Shown piece after piece: positions 16,879-25,374 of a stretch of DNA of 48,423 bases. The first letter of the stretch is position 1. Each line of letters begins with the position of its first letter. Both the position numbers and the translations under genes were made by a program. A model generated the notes under the pieces. That model saw only the letters and a list, made by a program, of their open reading frames with translations. It made no database searches and was not told the DNA's origin. Source of the stretch: Phycisphaerales bacterium (GTDB lineage: Bacteria; Planctomycetota; Phycisphaerae; Sedimentisphaerales; Anaerohalosphaeraceae); NCBI GenBank assembly GCA_011053245.1, contig DRGS01000148.1, forward strand, positions 1 to 48,423, given 5' to 3'.

Positions 16879-17403
16879 ATGAAAATCGAGATCGAAACGA
16901 AGATAAAGGTCGATTCGCTGGATAATGTGGCTGCGGCTTTAAAAAAATGCGGGGCCGAATTTATCGGTGAGTTCGTCGAACGGGACATATTCTTTGACGA
17001 TGCCGGGAAACGGCTGCTGGAAAAAGGATGCGGTTTGCGGCTAAGGCGGCGGACGGGCGAGGGAGCAGAGAACAATATTTTGACCTATAAGGGTAAAAGG
17101 CAGGGTGGGAAATATAAGGCTCGCCAGGAAATAGAAGTTGAAGTTGACAGCCTTAAGGATATGATATTACTGCTGGGAAAGTTGGGGTACGAACGAAAAC
17201 TCGAATTTGAAAAGCGGCGGCAGATATGGACCCTTGGCGGGTGCGAAGTGTGCCTGGACGAGATTGAACCCTTAGGAAGATTTGTAGAGGTTGAAGGCCC
17301 TGACGAAGATGCGATAAGCAAGGTTATTGCGGAATTGGGACTGGCTGGTTGCGAGCATATCGATAAGGGGTATGCCGTGATGATGAGCGAGATTAACAGC
17401 TAA
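16879..17403 (+). CDS. CYTH-domain protein (class IV adenylate cyclase / thiamine-triphosphatase-like)
   Basis: A 174-residue protein with the CYTH tunnel-fold pattern. It begins MKIEIETKIKV, the E-x-E-x-K signature that binds metal and triphosphate. Charged strands follow (GLRLRRR, LTYKGKR, ARQEIEVEV, CEVCLDEIEPLGRFVEVEG). Members hydrolyse or cyclise triphosphorylated substrates; the CyaB-type length and start fit a class IV cyclase or a tripolyphosphatase, and sequence alone does not separate these. It is nine bases after leuS and in the same operon. Confidence 0.88.
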   Translation: MKIEIETKIKVDSLDNVAAALKKCGAEFIGEFVERDIFFDDAGKRLLEKGCGLRLRRRTGEGAENNILTYKGKRQGGKYKARQEIEVEVDSLKDMILLLGKLGYERKLEFEKRRQIWTLGGCEVCLDEIEPLGRFVEVEGPDEDAISKVIAELGLAGCEHIDKGYAVMMSEINS

Positions 17404-17429
17404 CTAATCTATATTGAAACGGTTTGGCT

Positions 17430-18374
17430 ATGCACAAAGACGATGGTTACATCAGTTATATAATAAATCCGAAGTCCGGTGCCAGCAGCGGAAAGCACAT
17501 GGTCGCCAAGTTCAACGACTATCTCCGTAAAAAGGGATACGATGTGCGCACATGTTTCACTAAGTCGCTGGACCATGCAAGGGAAATGGCCGAAGATGCC
17601 GGTCGCAGCGAAGACTGCCAGATGGTAGCCGTTGCCGGCGGTGACGGGACGGCGCGGGATGTCATTCACGGATTAGAGGGCAGCGGCAAACCGCTGATGG
17701 TGATACCGTGCGGGACGGAGAATCTTCTTGCCAACGAGCTTGGCTATGATGTTAAGACGAAGACGCTGATAAAGGCGTTTGAGGGCGGCGAAACGAGATC
17801 GCTGGATCTTGGATGCGCAAACGGTCAGCACTTTACATCTATCGCAGGTTTCGGGTTTGACGGGGAAGTGGTTCATCGTGTGAACATGGAGCGGAGCGGG
17901 CATATCAATCATCTGGATTATTTCTGGCCGATGTGGCGGACGCTCTGGGAGCATAAGTACCCGAATTTTAAACTGACAGTGGACGGCGAGGAAATATTTG
18001 AAGGGTGCGGGCTTATTTTTGTGGGGAATATTTCGAGGTATGCGGTGGGGCTGGAACTTTTGCACTATGCCGATTACAGCGACGGGCTGCTGGATGTTTG
18101 TTTTTATAAGTGCAATTCGCGGCTTCACCTGGCGAAGCATTCGGTTACGAGCATTTTGAAGATCCACTCCGATATGTCGGATGTTGTGTACAGACAAGGC
18201 AAGGTCATCGAGATATCGAGCAGCGATGAGGGCGTTTATAGCGAACTGGACGGCGATCCGGGTCCTGACTTGCCTGTAAAAATAGAAGTGATACCGCAAG
18301 CTGTGAATGTGATCGTGCCGCCCGGCGCCAAACCTGCGGGTATTCGGACGAGACTTTTGAGAATAATCGGCTAA
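17430..18374 (+). CDS. Diacylglycerol/lipid kinase family protein (DagK/YegS-like)
   Basis: A protein of about 314 residues with the DAGK catalytic fold. YIINPKSGASSGKH forms the N-terminal nucleotide loop, VAVAGGDGTARDVIHGL contains the GGDGT ATP-binding motif, MVIPCGTENLLANELG is the second conserved loop, and DLGCANGQHFTSIAGFGFDGEVV starts the C-terminal beta domain, which ends in ELDGDP. Members phosphorylate diacylglycerol, sphingoid bases or similar lipids at the membrane. I start at ATG 17430; TTG 17424 is an alternative. It is part of the leuS operon, directly before kdsA, consistent with envelope lipid metabolism. Confidence 0.92.
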   Translation: MHKDDGYISYIINPKSGASSGKHMVAKFNDYLRKKGYDVRTCFTKSLDHAREMAEDAGRSEDCQMVAVAGGDGTARDVIHGLEGSGKPLMVIPCGTENLLANELGYDVKTKTLIKAFEGGETRSLDLGCANGQHFTSIAGFGFDGEVVHRVNMERSGHINHLDYFWPMWRTLWEHKYPNFKLTVDGEEIFEGCGLIFVGNISRYAVGLELLHYADYSDGLLDVCFYKCNSRLHLAKHSVTSILKIHSDMSDVVYRQGKVIEISSSDEGVYSELDGDPGPDLPVKIEVIPQAVNVIVPPGAKPAGIRTRLLRIIG

Positions 18375-18402
18375 AACGCCGGTTTTTAGAATGGGAGTTA
18401 TT

Positions 18403-19224
18403 ATGGGCAGTGAATTTAAGATCGGCGATGTGCGGGTTGGAGTCGATGGCGAATTTTTCGTCATTGCTGGCCCCTGCGTTATCGAAAGTGAAACGTTGTG
18501 CCTTGATATTGCCGGACAGCTTGTGGAGATCGCCGAGTCTACCGGTGTGAAGTTTATTTTCAAGGGCAGCTTCGATAAGGCGAACCGTTCGAGTATATCG
18601 AGTTTTCGGGGGCCTGGCATTGAAAAGGGTCTTGAGATATTGGCGAAAGTTCGGGATGAAACCGGTTTGGCGGTGATGACGGATGTCCATGAAGCATCGC
18701 AGGCGGCAGCGGTCGGTAAGGTTGTTGACTGTTTGCAGGTGCCGGCGTTTTTGTGCAGGCAAACGGATCTGTTAGTAGCCTGCGGGAATACGAATAAACC
18801 GGTTGCGGTTAAGAAGGGGCAGTTTGTTTCGCCGGCGGAGATGGCCAATGTGGTTGCGAAAATAAGATCTACCGGCAACGATAAGATCATGCTGACCGAG
18901 CGTGGTACATTTTTCGGGTATAACCGGCTGGTCAATGATATGACGGCGATAGGTGCGATGAAGGATCTGGGTTGTGCGGTTATATTTGACGCTACGCACA
19001 GTACGCAGCAGCCGGGTGGACTCGGCGATGCAAGTGCAGGGTCGCGTGAGCTGGCGCCGGTATTAGCGAAAGCGGCGGTAGCGGCTGGGGCGAATGGATT
19101 GTTCCTTGAGGTGCATACCGATCCCGACAATGCTAAGTGCGATGCCGCGTGCGTTATGCCGATCGAGTGGGTCGAGGGGGTGGTCGCGACGTGTAAGAAA
19201 ATTTTTGATGTAGTTGGAAGCTGA
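18403..19224 (+). CDS. kdsA: 3-deoxy-8-phosphooctulonate synthase (KDO-8-P synthase)
   Basis: Condenses phosphoenolpyruvate and arabinose-5-phosphate to KDO-8-phosphate, the first committed step to KDO. Clear family motifs are VIAGPCVIES, FKGSFDKANRSS, FRGPGIEKGL, TDVHE, QVPAFLCRQTDLL, VKKGQF, LTERGTFFGY, DATHSTQQPGG and LEVHTDPDNAKCD. I choose ATG 18403, which has GGGAG five bases upstream; an in-frame ATG at 18391 is also open. Cysteines are present near both the PEP and C-terminal loops, so a metal-dependent type is possible. KdsB is encoded at 7875-8615; no KdsC phosphatase or KdsD isomerase is evident in the window. Confidence 0.96.
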   Translation: MGSEFKIGDVRVGVDGEFFVIAGPCVIESETLCLDIAGQLVEIAESTGVKFIFKGSFDKANRSSISSFRGPGIEKGLEILAKVRDETGLAVMTDVHEASQAAAVGKVVDCLQVPAFLCRQTDLLVACGNTNKPVAVKKGQFVSPAEMANVVAKIRSTGNDKIMLTERGTFFGYNRLVNDMTAIGAMKDLGCAVIFDATHSTQQPGGLGDASAGSRELAPVLAKAAVAAGANGLFLEVHTDPDNAKCDAACVMPIEWVEGVVATCKKIFDVVGS

Positions 19225-19229
19225 TCGTG

Positions 19230-19949
19230 ATGGTAGAGGGTAAGCATATTTTCGGGCCAGTTGCATCGCGGCGTTTGGGGCGGAGTTTGGGGGTTGATAT
19301 TGTTCCACTTAAGGTGTGTACGCAAAATTGTATATATTGCCAGCTTGGCATTGACGGTGAGCGGACGCTGGAGAGAAAAGAATATGTTTCCGCTGATGTG
19401 GTGCTGGAGGAATTGAAAGAACGGGTTGGAGCAGGAGTTGAGGCTGACTTTGTGACATTTAGCGGCAGCGGGGAGCCGACGCTTAACTCGGCGATGGGGA
19501 AGATCATCGACGGTATCAGGGCAATTACCGATATTCCAGTCGCGGTGATAACCAACGGGACGCTTTTGAGCGATCCAGCGGTGCGGGCCGATTGCTGTAA
19601 GGCGGATCTGGTAGTGCCATCGCTGGATGCTGGCGATGCGGAAACTTTTGGCAAGATCAACTTTCCGCATAAAGATATTGACTTCGATGTTTTCGTGGAT
19701 GGGTTGTGTGAATTTCGGAGGGAGTATTCGGGGCGGATGTGGCTGGAGGTTTTTTTGAGTGAGGGGGTTAACGCATCCGATGAGCAGGTCGATAAGATCG
19801 GGGCGATAATTGAGCGGATCGGTCCGGATAAGGTGCAGTTGAATACGGCGGTGCGGCCTACGGTTAAGGAGACGGCATTGCGGGTTGAGCGGGAGCGGCT
19901 GGATGAGATCGCGGAGCGGCTTGGTGGTAATGTCGAGGTGGTGGTGTAG
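19230..19949 (+). CDS. Radical SAM protein (COG0731-like)
   Basis: A protein of about 240 residues starting HIFGPVASRRLGRSLG, with a cluster-binding motif CTQNCIYCQLG (Cys-x3-Cys-x2-Cys form) and a glycine-rich SAM loop TFSGSGEPTLN. VITNGTLL and the later KVQLNTAVRP fit the COG0731 group, whose bacterial members are usually uncharacterised. It is somewhat short: the C-terminal helix-turn-helix seen in longer relatives is not present. The GTG at 19227 or ATG at 19230 follows the kdsA stop directly, with GGAAG upstream, so it is the last gene of the leuS-kdsA operon. The reaction is unknown. Confidence 0.88.
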   Translation: MVEGKHIFGPVASRRLGRSLGVDIVPLKVCTQNCIYCQLGIDGERTLERKEYVSADVVLEELKERVGAGVEADFVTFSGSGEPTLNSAMGKIIDGIRAITDIPVAVITNGTLLSDPAVRADCCKADLVVPSLDAGDAETFGKINFPHKDIDFDVFVDGLCEFRREYSGRMWLEVFLSEGVNASDEQVDKIGAIIERIGPDKVQLNTAVRPTVKETALRVERERLDEIAERLGGNVEVVV

Positions 19950-19970
19950 TTGGTTTTCCCTCTGGGTGAT

Positions 19971-19991
19971 CCCTGCTTAATGCATGCAGGG
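19971..19991. repeat. Short inverted repeat related to the one at 24762
   Basis: CCCTGC-TTAATGCAT-GCAGGG. The left half CCCTGCTTAATGCATGC resembles CCCTGCCTAAGACATGC at 24761-24777 with three mismatches, so the two sites belong to one repeat family. It may also act as a weak transcript end for the kdsA/radical SAM operon. Confidence 0.5.
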
Positions 19992-20039
19992 ACAAGCTTT
20001 AGCGGTTTTGTAGATAGAACCACACCGACAGGTCGGCGG

Positions 20040-20542
20040 GCTAATAGTACCGAAAAAAGCTCTGCGCTAAAATGGGGATTGGGAGTAGTGAAAAAATTGG
20101 GTTTGTTTGGGTTTGTATTGGGTTTGTTTTTTTGGTAGATTTTGAGCGAGAAATCTTTGTAACTCTCTCTTTTGCAAGTAGTTGCAGTGTTTCTCTGAGT
20201 TGGGGAATTGGGTTTGTTTTTACAAATAAGGGGTAGTGAAAACGAGGGGGTTCCCAGAAAAAGCGAGGTTTCCCGTCGGGTCGCTTGCGATCGGCGATTT
20301 TTGTCCCCTCCATCACTGTCGGGGCTTGGAAATTGGGTTTTGAAATTGGCTTCGTTTGGGTTCGTTCCGTTTTTGGTTTTGGGGTGAAAAGCGTTGTAAA
20401 CCTCTATGCCGCAAGGGTTTGTAGTGAATTTTTGGTTGCTTAAATTGGCTTCGTTCCTCAATAAAAGGTTTCGCAATTTGGTTATAATTCCTGAAAAAAG
20501 CGAGGGTTTTGTGCTAAGTTTAAACTGTTTCGTTTTTGTCAT
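20040..20542 (-). repeat. Composite dispersed repeat with NEPN/KTNPI coding-like blocks, copy B
   Basis: Minus-strand relative of 2771-3242. The frame from 20542 reads MTKTKQFKLSTKPSLFSG, RNLLLRNEANL and KTKNGTNPNEANF. The second half matches copy A best in another frame, with KTNPIPQLRETLQLLA and STKKTNPIQTQTNP. Copy B carries extra sequence between the halves (about 20240-20320) that shifts the frame. The shared block order and DNA similarity show common descent; the frame break argues that copy B at least is not a working gene. Confidence 0.65.
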
Positions 20543-20552
20543 TTTTCACGTT

Positions 20553-20895
20553 TTTTAACTACTTGAACCACTAATTAACACGAATGTACACGGATTTTTT
20601 TGTCCAATACACCACTGCAATCTATCCTGATTGTTAATTAGCCATTATACAAAGATGGGAGTCTTTTGTCAACTGAATTTTTTGAAATACGAAGATATTT
20701 TATCCCGCAAAGGCGCAGAGGCGCAAAGAAAAGATTTTAACTGCATTTTGACAGGATAACAGGATATTTAATTATTGGTTTTAACAACAACAGCAACTAT
20801 AACAACGGGATAAAGGTTGGATTTACAAGGATTTGGAATTATCCGGTTTTTAACTACTGGAACCACGAATTAACACTAATTTCCACGAAGAAAAG
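20553..20895. repeat. Pair of imperfect direct repeats about 300 bp apart
   Basis: 20553-20596 and 20852-20895 both read TTTTTAACTACT, then GGAACCAC or GAACCAC, then AATTAACAC and AAT-CACG. They differ at several positions only. This type of CACGAATTAACACGAA spacer repeat also suits the surrounding AT-rich context. Confidence 0.6.
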
Positions 20896-21142
20896 GTGTT
20901 TTTTGGGAAATATGAAGAAAAAAAGGAATTGTTGATTATTGGGGATGGATGGGGTATTTAAGAGTTTTAAGTTTTAAGTCTTTAGTTTTTAGTTGTGGAA
21001 TCGCTTCGCTCCATGTTTTTTAATGGGGATTGTGGATTAGGTTGGTTATCCGGCGTCGCCAGAGGCTTTGGCCCGACAGGCAGGAAAGTGTAGAAGTTGG
21101 GAGAGGTTTCTGGAACTTTAATTATGCCCGAGGAAATTTGGT

Positions 21143-21337
21143 ATGGCTTTTTCAGATATAATGATGGTGATGGCACTTGTTGGCAGTGGATACTGTTCGA
21201 TCATTAGAAGCAGAGATTTTTATCGTTCATATAAGGCCGACAATAAAGGTTGCGATCTAAGAAAATTTAAGGTGTTTTTGATTGCAGGTATTTTGTTTGT
21301 TCTTGGCGGAGTAATCTACTTGGTTTTTGAAACTTAA
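21143..21337 (+). CDS. Small membrane protein of unknown function
   Basis: 64 residues with two hydrophobic segments (about 3-19, FSDIMMVMALVGSGY, and about 43-61, VFLIAGILFVLGGVIYLVF) separated by a basic, charged loop (RSRDFYRSYKADNKG). A GAGGA lies about ten bases before the ATG. It is isolated between the repeat-rich spacer and the large S41 fusion gene, on the same strand. I do not recognise a family. Plausible but unproven; it is the only reasonable coding call in this stretch. Confidence 0.5.
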   Translation: MAFSDIMMVMALVGSGYCSIIRSRDFYRSYKADNKGCDLRKFKVFLIAGILFVLGGVIYLVFET

Positions 21338-21539
21338 TTAACCAATCAAAAGTCTTTAATGGCACGAAGGAAAGAAATTGTGGAATATTTCTTTTCTACT
21401 TCGCTGCTGCGCAGCTACGAAGAATCTGCGATTTTGAATGAGAAATTTCTTGACAGAATCGATTCTTTATTGTAGAAAACAGAGGATGAATTTGGTTATT
21501 TTTAATTTATGAGCTATTGCGTTATTTCCGGAGAAAGCG
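21338..21539. other. AT-rich spacer before the S41 fusion gene
   Basis: About 200 bp. An inverted repeat, TTCGCTGC-TGCGCAGC, lies near 21408-21420. No clear promoter pair was found. The downstream gene has GGAG shortly before its TTG start. Confidence 0.35.
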
Positions 21540-24500
21540 TTGAGCCGAAAAGTATTTGTGAGAATAATTTTTATCATATTTGGATTTGCTCTGATATTCA
21601 CTGCTAATTTTGCCAAGGCAGAGAGTGACGTATCTGCATCAGTCTGGAAGAACATTGAATTGCTTGACCCGCAAACCAAATCGAAGTTAAATGACTTCGA
21701 TCATTTTTTTGATAGCTTGTTTAAATTGCCCGGCCACTATGAATCGTCCTCTGAGACTGAAAAGAAGGGCATGGTAAAGAAATGGATCAATAATTTGAAC
21801 GGTAGAAATTCCCCAAAAAGCACCCAAGCCGCGGCGTATCTTGGGATGGCTAAAGCAGCGGAGGGTGCAAGATCACTGGAAAGAAAAGTTGCAACAGGAG
21901 CCAGCGGTCGCTTGCGATGGGTTTGCACGAGGTCATTGGGACAGATCGGAAATCAAAGCTCAATTCCTGTATTGATAGGCCTGTTGGATAATGTAAACGC
22001 AAATACACGCGTTTACGCAAGAGTTTCGCTTGCTGAAATAACGGGCGTGTATTACGGCGATGACAAGGAGAAATGGAAAAGCTGGCAGGGCGGCGAAATA
22101 CCTAAGTTGTGTACTTCTACCGAATGCAAGATTGACAAAGCCAGCCCCAAAACCTCAGTCGCTCAAAGGTTATTTTCAAGAGAAAAACTTGACTTTAGTT
22201 TGCCTGATACATACGGGCGAATTATCGATTCACGGGATTACGAAAATGTACCGGTTCTGATAATGTCAGGATCGTGTTGGTGCGGTGGCTGCCAACACGA
22301 TGCCGAACCTCTTAGGAAAATCGCCGCCGAATATGCCGATAAAGGTCTTGCTACAGTTCGAACTGTTGCTGGTGATAATGAATTAGCGGCATTGGATTTC
22401 CAAAAACACTACAGGCTGCCATTTGTTCAGTTACTTGACACAAACCGTTCATTCGAAAAAAGATACAACAGAGATGGATGGACATTTCTTATGCTGGCCG
22501 ATCATAATGGCAAAATAGTTTATAAAATAAACAGCCCGCATGAAAAAGATTGGTCCGAACTTAGAGGTATACTTAACAAAATGCTTTCGGAACCCATGCC
22601 AGGCAAAAATATAATACGAGATGGCGTTACATATACACCAGCCACTTTGCAGCGAACAGGGGAAATGGAAAAGCAGGATATTTGCGAGCGGTTCCCGTCA
22701 ATTGCCTGCGGAGACGACGGTAAAATATATGTAGTTTTTACAACTAATCGGAATGGATCAAATGATATATTCGTTCGTGTTTTTGACGGGAAAACATGGT
22801 CGCAAGATCGGCCTTTTGCCGCCACTGACAGTGATGAATATGACGGGACGGTTATTGTTGACAAAGAAGGCAAAGCCTGGATCAGTTGGGTAAGTAACGC
22901 TAAAGGAAATAAGTATGATGTTTTTATATCGCCACTTACACAGTTGGGGAACTCTGCTCCAATTCAGTTGACTCATTCCGATGATGATGCGATGCATCCC
23001 CGTATGACCTGTGACGAAAAAGGACGTATATGGATCACCTATTATAAGTGGCACAAGAGGGGACTGGTGTCTCGTGATAAGGAAGTATATCTTCGCAGGC
23101 TGGAAAACGGCAAGTTGTCGCAGGAAATTCAGATAAGCCCGACGGATGTCCCATGGTATGAGGATCATACGGAACCGGCTATTTCAACTTACGGTAGTGG
23201 CGCTGTCATCGCATGGAGTTGGGACTTTCATCCTCCTAATAAGGGCTATTCGAATCAGGGGCAAACCCCAACGATCTTTATGCGAGCAATTTCGAGTAAT
23301 TTGAATCTTGGAAACATATCCCGTGTTAGCGAGAAAAAAATCGAAGTAACCCCTTCTTTAATAACTGGTAAGAATAAACAAGTCTGGTTTGCATGGGATA
23401 GCCTTGACAGGAACCAGCGGAAAAGTCTCTGTGTTGGCAATCCGGATATTGGGCGCAATTATCCTGTTGATGAAATCCGATCTTTAGACAAGCCGGTCAT
23501 GAATGTTTGCAGTCCCTGTTTTGCTAAAGGTCCGAATGGGGAACTTAGTTTGCTCTGGAGTGAAACAGAAAATGGCAGTAAATGGGTGCTTAAGAGAGCC
23601 GATCTGGATGTGGAAAACAACTGGTCAACCGCGACCATAAAAACGTCAGATAATCCAAGATTCTGCTCAGCGGCCTATGACTCGCGGGCAAATGTATGGG
23701 TTGCATATTCTGCAATGACTAAAAAAGGCAGGGAAATAGTCGTAGATAATCTGCGCAAAAGCCTGCCGTCGCCCCCTTCGGAGCTTACCAAAAATGATAC
23801 GCCATCCGGCAATACAAGGGCTACAAATAAATTGCTATATGCCATTGATCAGAAATACTCCTACCGCGATATAAGGGGCGTGGATTGGGATAAGACGTTT
23901 GATACATTTACACCTAAGTTAAACCGTTGCAGGACACCCGAGCAGTTTGCCCAGATCACTGTGAAAATGCTGTCTAGAGCCAGAGATGCGCATATATGGG
24001 TTAAGCTAAACGACAAGAAAATACCGGGAGGATTTAAGAGAAAAACCAAGTCTAACTACAGCGTAACGCTGCTCTCAAAAATAGTCCCCCAATGGAAAAA
24101 ACGCAACAAGATAATAAGCTCGGGCCGTTTTGATAATGACATTGGTTATATCCTCATAAGTTCGTGGAGTAGACATGATAAACAAATGCAAAAAGCCGCA
24201 TACCAAGCTCTTCGTGAGTTATCCGACACTAAGGCTTTGATCGTTGACGTAAGGCCAAACGGTGGCGGAGCAGAACCATTAGCCCAGGATTTCGCCGGCT
24301 GCTTTATCGATAAATCCGTAGTCTACGCAAAACACGTCTACCCTAACCGCAGACAGGATCCCGATGGATGGGGAAATATTCAGGAGCGAATACTTAAACC
24401 CAATCCCGATATGCCGCGCTATCAAGGCCAAGTGGTTGTCCTGATGGGCCCGACAAATATGAGCAGTTGCGACGCTTTCCTATTAATGATGAAGCAAGTG

Positions 24501-24743
24501 CCGAATTGTGTTCTCATAGGAGAAAAATCGTATGGCAGTTCCGGCAACCCAAAACCGCACGATCTGGGTAACGGAGTGGTCGTTTTCTTGCCGTCATGGA
24601 AAGCACTTAGAGCAGATGGTACCTGCTTTGAGGGGGAAGGGATTATGCCCGATGTTCCTATCCGAACCAGTAATGCACAGATACATAAAAGTGATCGTGT
24701 TCTTGAGACTGCTTTGAAGTTACTGCGTAGGCACGGCAATTGA
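21540..24743 (+). CDS. Secreted HEAT / thioredoxin-like / beta-propeller / S41 protease fusion protein
   Basis: 1067 residues. A signal peptide (1-27, ending FAKA) is followed by four modules. About 88-170: HEAT-like helical repeats (RWVCTRSLGQIGNQSSIPVLIGLL). About 205-350: a TlpA-type thioredoxin fold with the active site W-C-G-G-C (Cys248 and Cys251, extra Cys246) and TFLMLADHNGKIVY. About 375-735: repeated SIACGDDGKIYVVFTTNR, VDKEGKAWISWVS and CDEKGRIWITYY units, a sialidase/BNR-like beta-propeller. About 775-1060: an S41 peptidase of the tricorn/S41B style, with DAHIWV, ALIVDVRPNGGG, probable nucleophile Ser975 in TNMSSCDAF, YGSSGNPKP, and EGEGIMPDVPI. The start is TTG 21540 with GGAG upstream. 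Exported; function unknown. It appears intact, and sits alone between AT-rich spacers. Confidence 0.9.
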   Translation: MSRKVFVRIIFIIFGFALIFTANFAKAESDVSASVWKNIELLDPQTKSKLNDFDHFFDSLFKLPGHYESSSETEKKGMVKKWINNLNGRNSPKSTQAAAYLGMAKAAEGARSLERKVATGASGRLRWVCTRSLGQIGNQSSIPVLIGLLDNVNANTRVYARVSLAEITGVYYGDDKEKWKSWQGGEIPKLCTSTECKIDKASPKTSVAQRLFSREKLDFSLPDTYGRIIDSRDYENVPVLIMSGSCWCGGCQHDAEPLRKIAAEYADKGLATVRTVAGDNELAALDFQKHYRLPFVQLLDTNRSFEKRYNRDGWTFLMLADHNGKIVYKINSPHEKDWSELRGILNKMLSEPMPGKNIIRDGVTYTPATLQRTGEMEKQDICERFPSIACGDDGKIYVVFTTNRNGSNDIFVRVFDGKTWSQDRPFAATDSDEYDGTVIVDKEGKAWISWVSNAKGNKYDVFISPLTQLGNSAPIQLTHSDDDAMHPRMTCDEKGRIWITYYKWHKRGLVSRDKEVYLRRLENGKLSQEIQISPTDVPWYEDHTEPAISTYGSGAVIAWSWDFHPPNKGYSNQGQTPTIFMRAISSNLNLGNISRVSEKKIEVTPSLITGKNKQVWFAWDSLDRNQRKSLCVGNPDIGRNYPVDEIRSLDKPVMNVCSPCFAKGPNGELSLLWSETENGSKWVLKRADLDVENNWSTATIKTSDNPRFCSAAYDSRANVWVAYSAMTKKGREIVVDNLRKSLPSPPSELTKNDTPSGNTRATNKLLYAIDQKYSYRDIRGVDWDKTFDTFTPKLNRCRTPEQFAQITVKMLSRARDAHIWVKLNDKKIPGGFKRKTKSNYSVTLLSKIVPQWKKRNKIISSGRFDNDIGYILISSWSRHDKQMQKAAYQALRELSDTKALIVDVRPNGGGAEPLAQDFAGCFIDKSVVYAKHVYPNRRQDPDGWGNIQERILKPNPDMPRYQGQVVVLMGPTNMSSCDAFLLMMKQVPNCVLIGEKSYGSSGNPKPHDLGNGVVVFLPSWKALRADGTCFEGEGIMPDVPIRTSNAQIHKSDRVLETALKLLRRHGN

Positions 24744-24761
24744 GTTTTGAATTTTTGGTTC

Positions 24762-24805
24762 CCTGCCTAAGACATGCCCCTTCGACTTCGCTCAGGACAG
24801 GCAGG
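24762..24805. repeat. Palindromic dispersed repeat
   Basis: CCTGCCT (24762-24768) and AGGCAGG (24799-24805) flank CCCCTTCGACTTCGCTCAG, a type of intergenic palindrome met in many genomes. The in-frame peptide LRLRSGQAG upstream of the DUF2784 gene comes from this repeat and is not part of that protein. Confidence 0.6.
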
Positions 24806-24830
24806 TATGACAAAGAAGTCAGGTATTATA

Positions 24831-25292
24831 ATGTTTTATAGAGTTGTTGCTGATATTATTGTAATTGTTCATTTTCTGTGGATATTGTTTATGCTCATTG
24901 GGGTTGGTTTTACTGTTTGGGCTTTTCTTGGTGTTTATGTTTTTCGGGCTTGCGGGGGCTGGTGCGAGCGATTTTTTGACTGGGCAGGTTTCAGGGTGCT
25001 TCATCTTTGCGGGATAGTGTATGTGGGGCTGCTGGCGACGATGGGGAAATACTGCCCCTTGACAGGGTGGGAAAACGCTCTGAGGTCGCGATACGACGGA
25101 GAGCTTGTGTATCCTGGCTCCTTTATTGTCTACTATATCGAGCGTTTCGTTTATCCGCGAGTGAACCCGATGATATTGATCTGGGTAACGGGAGCAGTGG
25201 GCGTTTTTACGCTTGCGATGTTCATCGTCCGGCCGCCTGCGAGAATAAAACAGATATTTAGCAAAAACGGTAGTGATAAGAAAAATGCATGA
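24831..25292 (+). CDS. DUF2784-family membrane protein
   Basis: About 153 residues starting MFYRVVADIIVIVHFLWILFM-type, with four membrane helices (about 4-26, 45-68 with RVLHLCGIVYVG, 95-112 and 120-140). Conserved features of the family are the helix-1 HFLW, the cysteine in KYCPLTGWENALR, and FIVYYIERFVYP. The function of DUF2784 is unknown. I start at ATG 24831; the frame is open upstream to 24774 but that extension encodes the dispersed repeat. It is followed closely by the metallophosphoesterase gene. Confidence 0.85.
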   Translation: MFYRVVADIIVIVHFLWILFMLIGVGFTVWAFLGVYVFRACGGWCERFFDWAGFRVLHLCGIVYVGLLATMGKYCPLTGWENALRSRYDGELVYPGSFIVYYIERFVYPRVNPMILIWVTGAVGVFTLAMFIVRPPARIKQIFSKNGSDKKNA

Positions 25293-25374
25293 TTATCGTT
25301 GTTGTTTGCTTTTTCGGCTGGATATGCTTACTGTATGAACCGAGATTGGGTATAGAGCGTACGGAGTCGTACTT

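Larger units (their letters stand above)
19950..21142. other. Second repeat-rich AT-rich spacer
   Basis: About 1.2 kb without a convincing gene. It holds the hairpin CCCTGC/GCAGGG (19971-19991), the minus-strand composite repeat (20040-20542), a pair of direct repeats of about 44 bp (20553-20596 and 20852-20895, both around AACTACT-GAACCAC-AATTAACAC), a TTGTGGATTAGGTTG unit (21030-21044) that recurs at 29268-29282, and AT-rich filler. Confidence 0.6.

Noticed and set aside
17673..19670. A long minus-strand open frame of 665 codons opposite the DagK and kdsA genes
   Set aside because: It is antisense to two well-supported genes and lacks any recognisable domain; its openness reflects the codon use of the plus-strand genes.
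19154..20542. A 462-codon minus-strand frame running from the composite repeat into the radical SAM gene
   Set aside because: Only the first part is repeat; the rest is antisense of the radical SAM gene and has no independent support.
24819..25004. Minus-strand peptide with KTNPNEH, resembling the NEPN repeat
   Set aside because: It is antisense of DUF2784 and shares only a few residues by chance.
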